Shown here: positions 7,581-11,138 of the stretch, piece after piece
How the letters are laid out: each line of letters starts with the position of its first letter
Numbering within the stretch: position 1 is the first letter of the stretch
DNA from: Xenorhabdus eapokensis
Lineage (GTDB): Bacteria > Pseudomonadota > Gammaproteobacteria > Enterobacterales > Enterobacteriaceae
Direction of reading: 5' to 3'
Assembly: GCF_001908105.1 (NCBI RefSeq)
Contig: NZ_MKGQ01000052.1
Coordinates: forward strand, 1 to 11,138
DNA: 11,138 nucleotides
Notes under the pieces: model-generated
Databases searched by the model: none
Told to the model about the DNA's origin: nothing
What the model saw: only the letters and a program-made list of their open reading frames with translations
Translations under genes and position numbers: made by a program

Positions 7581-8045
7581 GTTGCACCGCTCGCTACAAC
7601 ACAGTATCGCAGCTAAAGATGGTGGTTTTAATCTTTCACTGGGAAGAATAAAATAACATATTCCTTTGGTGTTTAATTTAAAATCTCAGCAATGCATGGG
7701 AATAGAGAATAATTAAGTAAATTGTACCATGTCAATTAGTTATTTTTGATTTGTGACTCAATCATCAAAATGGATATTTTTAATAATAATGCAACAATTT
7801 GATCCCTATATTGTCATTCATGAAATTATACATTGATTAATTATATTGCTCACCAGTTATTTGTATGGTGAAATAATTTAAATTCATATTAAATTAATGA
7901 TGTCTTTCACGTTGTTTAGAATAAATTATTATCTTTCTTAGATTAAGTAAGTTATCTTAGAATATTGTTTTGTTTTTTTATAAGAAAGAACCTTAATATA
8001 TGTCATAAAAAAGCAGATCAGAATCAATAACAACCGTAATAATTA
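7581..8045. other. Gene-free AT-rich control region
   Basis: No reading frame longer than about 15 codons with a credible ribosome site is seen on either strand. The stretch is very AT-rich and separates the leftward exporter operon from the rightward peptide gene. A microcin immunity gene would be expected around here but I do not see one. Recognisable control elements are only at its right-hand side, beyond 8045. Confidence 0.5.
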
Positions 8046-8061
8046 CGTGATAAATCTCACG
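8046..8061. promoter_or_regulatory. CRP-like operator
   Basis: The palindrome CGTGA-TAAATC-TCACG keeps the GTGA-N6-TCAC core and spacing of the CRP (cAMP receptor protein) site; flanks AATTA and AATTT extend the symmetry. Its centre is about 71.5 bases before the start point expected from the promoter at 8092-8119, a usual class I activation distance. Binding is inferred. Confidence 0.45.
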
Positions 8062-8091
8062 AATTTTATTTATAAAATGCGAAAAAAAAGC

Positions 8092-8119
8092 TTGAATTAT
8101 GATAAATAAGGAATATCAT
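8092..8119 (+). promoter_or_regulatory. Candidate promoter of the peptide gene
   Basis: TTGAAT (8092-8097) and TATCAT (8114-8119) are separated by 16 bases, giving a plausible sigma-70 promoter with a leader of about 90 bases before the ATG at 8218. The dyad ATGATA-N9-TATCAT (8099-8119) overlaps the -10 element and could be an operator. Other AT-rich matches exist nearby, so the assignment is tentative. Confidence 0.35.
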
Positions 8120-8217
8120 TATTTGTGTTTAGTTTCCCTTAAACCTAAAATATATACTTTAAGTGAGATTATTCAGGTTTTAATAATATTCTAAAAACTA
8201 ACAATCAGGAGTAAATT

Positions 8218-8403
8218 ATGAAAGAACTAGAAAAAAATAATTTTAAACGTGTATCTGGTGGATATTGTGGTATTCTTGCTGGGTGTAATCTTGCTACTGA
8301 AGCACAGTGCAGACAGCATGTCAGAATTATTATTCAATCTCGTCAAGAAGCGGGTATGAATCATTGGAATGCGATTAAAGATATATTTAAATCCAAGAAA
8401 TGA
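8218..8403 (+). CDS. Class II microcin-like precursor with double-glycine leader
   Basis: A 61-residue peptide with a good ribosome site (CAGGAG, 7 bases before ATG). The leader MKELEKNNFKRVSGG (residues 1-15) fits the double-glycine class cut by C39 peptidases, with the VSGG ending seen in microcin V. Cleavage would release a 46-residue core starting YCGILAGCN. The core holds three cysteines at precursor positions 17, 23 and 31, a glycine/alanine-rich start, one Trp (50) and a basic C-terminus (FKSKK). The odd cysteine number leaves at least one thiol that a single disulfide cannot use. No close relative is recognised. The exporter on the opposite strand and the glycosyltransferase just downstream make export and modification of this peptide the natural reading. 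No immunity gene adjoins it. Confidence 0.8.
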   Translation: MKELEKNNFKRVSGGYCGILAGCNLATEAQCRQHVRIIIQSRQEAGMNHWNAIKDIFKSKK

Positions 8404-8471
8404 TAAAATTTAATTAGATACTACAAATAGTATTGTAATTGGTTTTATTTTTCTAATTAATCATTGACGTT

Positions 8472-8503
8472 AGGAGTTATATCATGGATTTGATATAACT
8501 CCT
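8472..8503 (+). terminator. Intergenic hairpin, possible attenuator
   Basis: AGGAGTTATATC (8472-8483) and GATATAACTCCT (8492-8503) form a perfect 12-bp stem with an 8-base loop. Only TT and then mixed sequence follow, so it is a weak terminator at best. Lying between the peptide gene and the glycosyltransferase gene, it could protect the peptide mRNA or lower transcription of the downstream gene, as seen in other bacteriocin operons. The left arm also resembles a ribosome site but has no gene behind it. Confidence 0.5.
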
Positions 8504-8522
8504 TTCAGTATAGGTAATTAAT

Positions 8523-10154
8523 ATGTGCTTAGAAAAACTATCGTTGAAGTTGGAAGATAAAGTCACGTGGTTAAAATCATTGAATGGTTTTGAATCAGTA
8601 ATAAATAATCCATATGAAATAGATGTGGTAATGAAAATTTTAAAATATGTACACCTCTGTATTGTAGATAACTTTTCTGAATCTGACATTGAAAATAATG
8701 AAGAGTATGTTATTGATATTTTTTATGACCTGATAGATGCAATAGAAAAAAATGAAACAAAAAGAGTTATCAGTAATTTTATTAGCATTGATGACCTCAT
8801 CTGCAGAATAAGACCATATCTAAAGCCAAGAAAGTTGAGGCTTTATCGAAAACAAATAGGTTTGTTAATAAAAAATAGGATGTCAAATAGTCAGGAAGAA
8901 AAAAATATTGAAAAAAAAATTCACTTTTTATGGATAGGAGACATGCCAGAAACCTACATTAAGAATATTCAACTTTGGTCTGAACTAAATAAAAATTATA
9001 AAATAACATTATGGTTAGACTTTGATACACTGCTTGCAGGACACCTTTATAAATACAAGTCTGGTAAAATAAAAAACACTGATTTGTCAAATAAAGACTC
9101 TATTAACCTTCACAAGGAATGCTTTAATTTCTATAAATCAAAATCAAAATCAAAATCAAAATCAAAATCAAAATCAAAATCAAAATCAAAATCATGCATA
9201 AATGATAAAATCATATCCAATTATTTAAAACAAACTAGTTTATTAATCGAAAGAAAAAAAATAATTAAGAGAATAAAAGATCATTTTTTAAATATATCAA
9301 ATGACAATATATTTATTAGAGATGTAAATGATATAATAAAGAAGGAAAATTATATGGCTGAAAGAAATATATATAATTTTGAAGTTTTTTATAGAACGAA
9401 TTTAGCGGCAGCGTCTGATATCGCAAGGCTTTTAATTTTAAAAGAAGAAGGAGGGATATATATAGATGTTGATACGATACCAAAATTAAATGTAAAATTA
9501 AGAAATGCAAAATCATTTGCAAAGAAAAGTAAATTTTACTCACTAGATTTAGAAACGTTAGATGTATTAAAAAATAAAATAATATTAAATGAACTATCAG
9601 AATATAATGTTCTGTCAAAGTCAAATTGGGGGAAGGGATTATGTATAGAGGAAAGTGATGATATTCTGGTTTCAAAGATAAAGGACTATATGAGTAAACT
9701 TGATAAGAGAGAGATTATCACTGGGTTAGGGGATGTTTATCTTCCTTTTGGTTTGTTTTTGATAAGCAGACATAAAAATAAAAAGAAAATATTTTTTAAC
9801 AATGTTATTGCTACAAATACAGAATCCATCTTAATAAAAGAATGCTTAAATTTAATTAAGGATAATTATAGAAATATATTTGGTATATTTAAAAAAAATA
9901 TCATATCTAATGATGAGAAAGATTTTTTTGAGAACTACAGTTTGGATGGTTACAAAAATGACTCTCGAATTACATTAAATATTTCTGGCCCAGGTCCATT
10001 ACTCAACGCAGCTCATTTTTTTATAGTAAAATACTTTGAATTACCAAACTATATTTTACAAGAATCTACAATTGAATTGTTGAGTAACCACTTATCTTTT
10101 ACTGAACAAACAATAGAAACGGAGCATAGTTTAAAATCATCTTGGATGTTATAG
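8523..10154 (+). CDS. TcdA/TcdB-like (GT44) glycosyltransferase
   Basis: A 543-residue protein collinear with the glucosyltransferase domain of clostridial toxins TcdA/TcdB, and of almost identical length to that domain, with none of the autoprotease, translocation or repeat parts. After a helical N-terminal segment of about 120 residues come HFLWIG (Trp137, the toxin's sugar-nucleotide-stacking Trp), LAAASDIAR (about 296-304), GGIYIDVD with DXD Asp315/Asp317, the GLGD block (about 400), LNISGPGPLLNAA and a C-terminal S-x-W (Ser539, Trp541). It should transfer a sugar from a UDP-sugar onto protein or peptide, using Mn at the DXD. Lacking a delivery domain, it probably acts inside the producer, with the microcin precursor as candidate acceptor; an effector role is the alternative. 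A (Lys-Ser)10 tract at 205-224 interrupts the fold region before the DXD. The weak AGG site upstream suggests lower expression than the peptide. Confidence 0.87.
   Translation: MCLEKLSLKLEDKVTWLKSLNGFESVINNPYEIDVVMKILKYVHLCIVDNFSESDIENNEEYVIDIFYDLIDAIEKNETKRVISNFISIDDLICRIRPYLKPRKLRLYRKQIGLLIKNRMSNSQEEKNIEKKIHFLWIGDMPETYIKNIQLWSELNKNYKITLWLDFDTLLAGHLYKYKSGKIKNTDLSNKDSINLHKECFNFYKSKSKSKSKSKSKSKSKSKSCINDKIISNYLKQTSLLIERKKIIKRIKDHFLNISNDNIFIRDVNDIIKKENYMAERNIYNFEVFYRTNLAAASDIARLLILKEEGGIYIDVDTIPKLNVKLRNAKSFAKKSKFYSLDLETLDVLKNKIILNELSEYNVLSKSNWGKGLCIEESDDILVSKIKDYMSKLDKREIITGLGDVYLPFGLFLISRHKNKKKIFFNNVIATNTESILIKECLNLIKDNYRNIFGIFKKNIISNDEKDFFENYSLDGYKNDSRITLNISGPGPLLNAAHFFIVKYFELPNYILQESTIELLSNHLSFTEQTIETEHSLKSSWML
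9135..9194 (+). repeat. (AAATCA)10 hexanucleotide microsatellite inside the glycosyltransferase gene
   Basis: Ten perfect tandem copies of AAATCA, read in frame as (Lys-Ser)10. Because the unit is six bases, copy-number changes by slippage would lengthen or shorten the protein by Lys-Ser pairs without shifting frame. The purity of the tract argues that it is recent or still changing. Confidence 0.97.
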
Positions 10155-10436
10155 ATATTAACTTTTGGCAGGATTATTGGTAACTTCATTAAAAATAATG
10201 ACGAAAAGTTATAAACAAACATAGATATACATATCTCAGAAATTCTGGACAGAAGAAAATTATTAGCGCTAACCACTACACAATATTGAATGGATTGTAT
10301 AGACAGACACTTGGCTTTGGTAGATTTCCATGAAACCGGAGATTGCCATAATTGATAGGAACTTTTTAGTTAGAGAAGAAAATTCATAATCACCCAACTC
10401 TAACTTCAAAAATAAGGCATTTAAATCAATTAAAAA

Positions 10437-10471
10437 AGCTAACAATAATACTTGATAACTTATTGTTAGCT
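10437..10471 (-). terminator. Intrinsic terminator of the small membrane peptide gene
   Basis: AGCTAACAATAA (10437-10448) and TTATTGTTAGCT (10460-10471) form a perfect 12-bp stem with an 11-base loop. On the minus strand the stem is followed by a T-run (10437-10432). It lies 20 bases beyond the stop codon at 10491, so it fits as that gene's terminator, although the stem is AT-rich. The wider stretch 10155-10490 otherwise shows no gene. Confidence 0.5.
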
Positions 10472-10490
10472 AGTAACTATACAATCATAT

Positions 10491-10595
10491 TTACTTTTTT
10501 TTGCTCTTGCTGTAATTATTATCATCGGCACAATAACTAAATGCAAAAAATGCAATTATAGATGGAATGATTATCGTAAAAAATAACCAAATCAT
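10491..10595 (-). CDS. 34-residue single-span membrane peptide
   Basis: The frame encodes MIWLFFTIIIPSIIAFFAFS followed by YCADDNNYSKSKKK: a hydrophobic span of about 20 residues and a polar, lysine-ending tail, the usual form of bacterial small membrane proteins. An AGAGGG ribosome site lies a good distance before the ATG, a TATAAA -10-like box lies at 10642-10637, and a terminator follows. These signals together make it a credible gene despite its size. I recognise no family. It is transcribed toward the glycosyltransferase gene. Small membrane proteins often give microcin immunity, but known ones are longer, so that role is only a guess. Confidence 0.5.
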   Translation of the reverse strand: MIWLFFTIIIPSIIAFFAFSYCADDNNYSKSKKK

Positions 10596-10679
10596 TTTGA
10601 TGCCCTCTTAAGTAGAATGTTTACTAGGGATTGTATTTTATACATCCCAAAAGATCAAAGATTATTTTCTCAGCAATCA

Positions 10680-11138
10680 GCAATGGACGAGCACCCCTCT
10701 GCTTGTCTGAAAAACAGATTTTCATTTTGCGGGTGTCATTTTCGGAAATCAGTCGCACACTCTATTAGAATTTTTGTAGCTCAATGAGGTCTGGCTTGTT
10801 GCCAACCTCATTAGGTAACCTGAGCTTCGTATATGGTCTTCCCCTGTATTGCAAGAGAGCTTTTCAGACAAAAGAACAAGGTAGCTTACGTATATCCGTA
10901 CATGAACTCCCGCTTATGTGCAAGATAAGTTCGTTGGATGGCGGTCATAACTGCGTTCGTACATTCGGCTTCTGTGTTTGCAGGTTATTTTCTGCTGAGC
11001 CATGATGGATATATGCACACCTGCTCCTTATCGGCTTTCAGACCTTTATTCATTCTTGGTCGTCGGATATCTCAGGTTTTGCAGGTGTCGGTTTGACCGA
11101 TCTTCCATCTCACTTTTCCTGCACAATTAGCAAGATCA
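10680..11138. other. Unassigned, higher-GC sequence at the window edge
   Basis: Base composition rises here relative to the glycosyltransferase region, suggesting different origin. A near-perfect hairpin, AATGAGGT-c-TGGC with GCCA-ACCTCATT, occupies 10783-10812. Frames such as 10784-11005 lack a ribosome site and begin inside that hairpin. I see no protein family on either strand. It could be part of a mobile element or structured RNA continuing past the window. Confidence 0.25.

Noticed and set aside
9135..9194. Hexamer tract as a CRISPR or on/off phase-variation repeat
   Set aside because: No spacers, and a six-base unit cannot shift the reading frame.
9316..9675. 119-codon minus-strand frame
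   Set aside because: Lies entirely antisense to the DXD core of the glycosyltransferase, with low-complexity Leu/His/Tyr composition.
10330..10389. 19-codon frame MKPEIAIIDRNFLVREENS, reminiscent of a response-regulator N-terminus
   Set aside because: No ribosome site, stops at once, and no further receiver or LuxR sequence follows in other frames.
10784..11005. 73-codon plus-strand frame
   Set aside because: Begins within the hairpin at 10783-10812, lacks a ribosome site and shows no domain.

Overview
The window looks like accessory DNA from an AT-rich enterobacterium. The chromosome-type genes (a YfbT/HxpA-like HAD phosphatase, a CvaA/CvaB-type exporter) are enterobacterial in character, while low GC, repeated IS200-type elements and a TcdA/TcdB-like glycosyltransferase would fit Morganellaceae such as Photorhabdus, Xenorhabdus or Providencia. 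The genus is inference, not demonstrated.

Layout. 1-490: no convincing gene; two tandem mini-ORFs and a strong intrinsic terminator read on the minus strand. 491-1132 (-): HAD-family sugar phosphatase. About 1160-1788: an intact IS200-type insertion sequence carrying tnpA (-). 1822-3579 (-): a sulfur-transfer cassette, in transcription order a MoaD/ThiS-like carrier ending in Gly-Gly, a ThiF/MoeB-like E1 enzyme and a divergent ThiG-like synthase. 3691-7078 (-): a CvaA-like membrane fusion protein followed by a CvaB-like C39-peptidase ABC exporter. 7207-7580 (-): a decayed IS200/IS605 tnpA. 7581-8217: an AT-rich control region with a CRP-like palindrome and a plausible promoter. 8218-8403 (+): a 61-aa double-glycine-leader peptide, a class II microcin-like precursor. 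8472-8503: a perfect hairpin. 8523-10154 (+): a 543-aa GT44 glycosyltransferase with an in-frame (AAATCA)10 tract. 10491-10595 (-): a 34-aa single-span membrane peptide with its own terminator. 10680-11138: unassigned sequence cut by the window edge.

How the genes may work together. The precursor would be cut after Gly-Gly by the C39 domain of the CvaB-like exporter and secreted through CvaA-like, CvaB-like and a TolC encoded elsewhere. The unusual part is what flanks this ordinary microcin export core: a dedicated sulfur carrier, its activating enzyme, a ThiG-like enzyme, a sugar-phosphate phosphatase and a glycosyltransferase, without the other thiamin genes. ThiG-like enzymes fed by MoaD/ThiS-type carriers are known to make 2-thiosugars (BexX in the BE-7585A pathway). 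My working hypothesis is a microcin decorated with a sulfur-containing sugar. An alternative is that the sulfur genes serve a separate small-molecule pathway, or that the GT44 protein is itself an effector toxin. No immunity gene is recognised.
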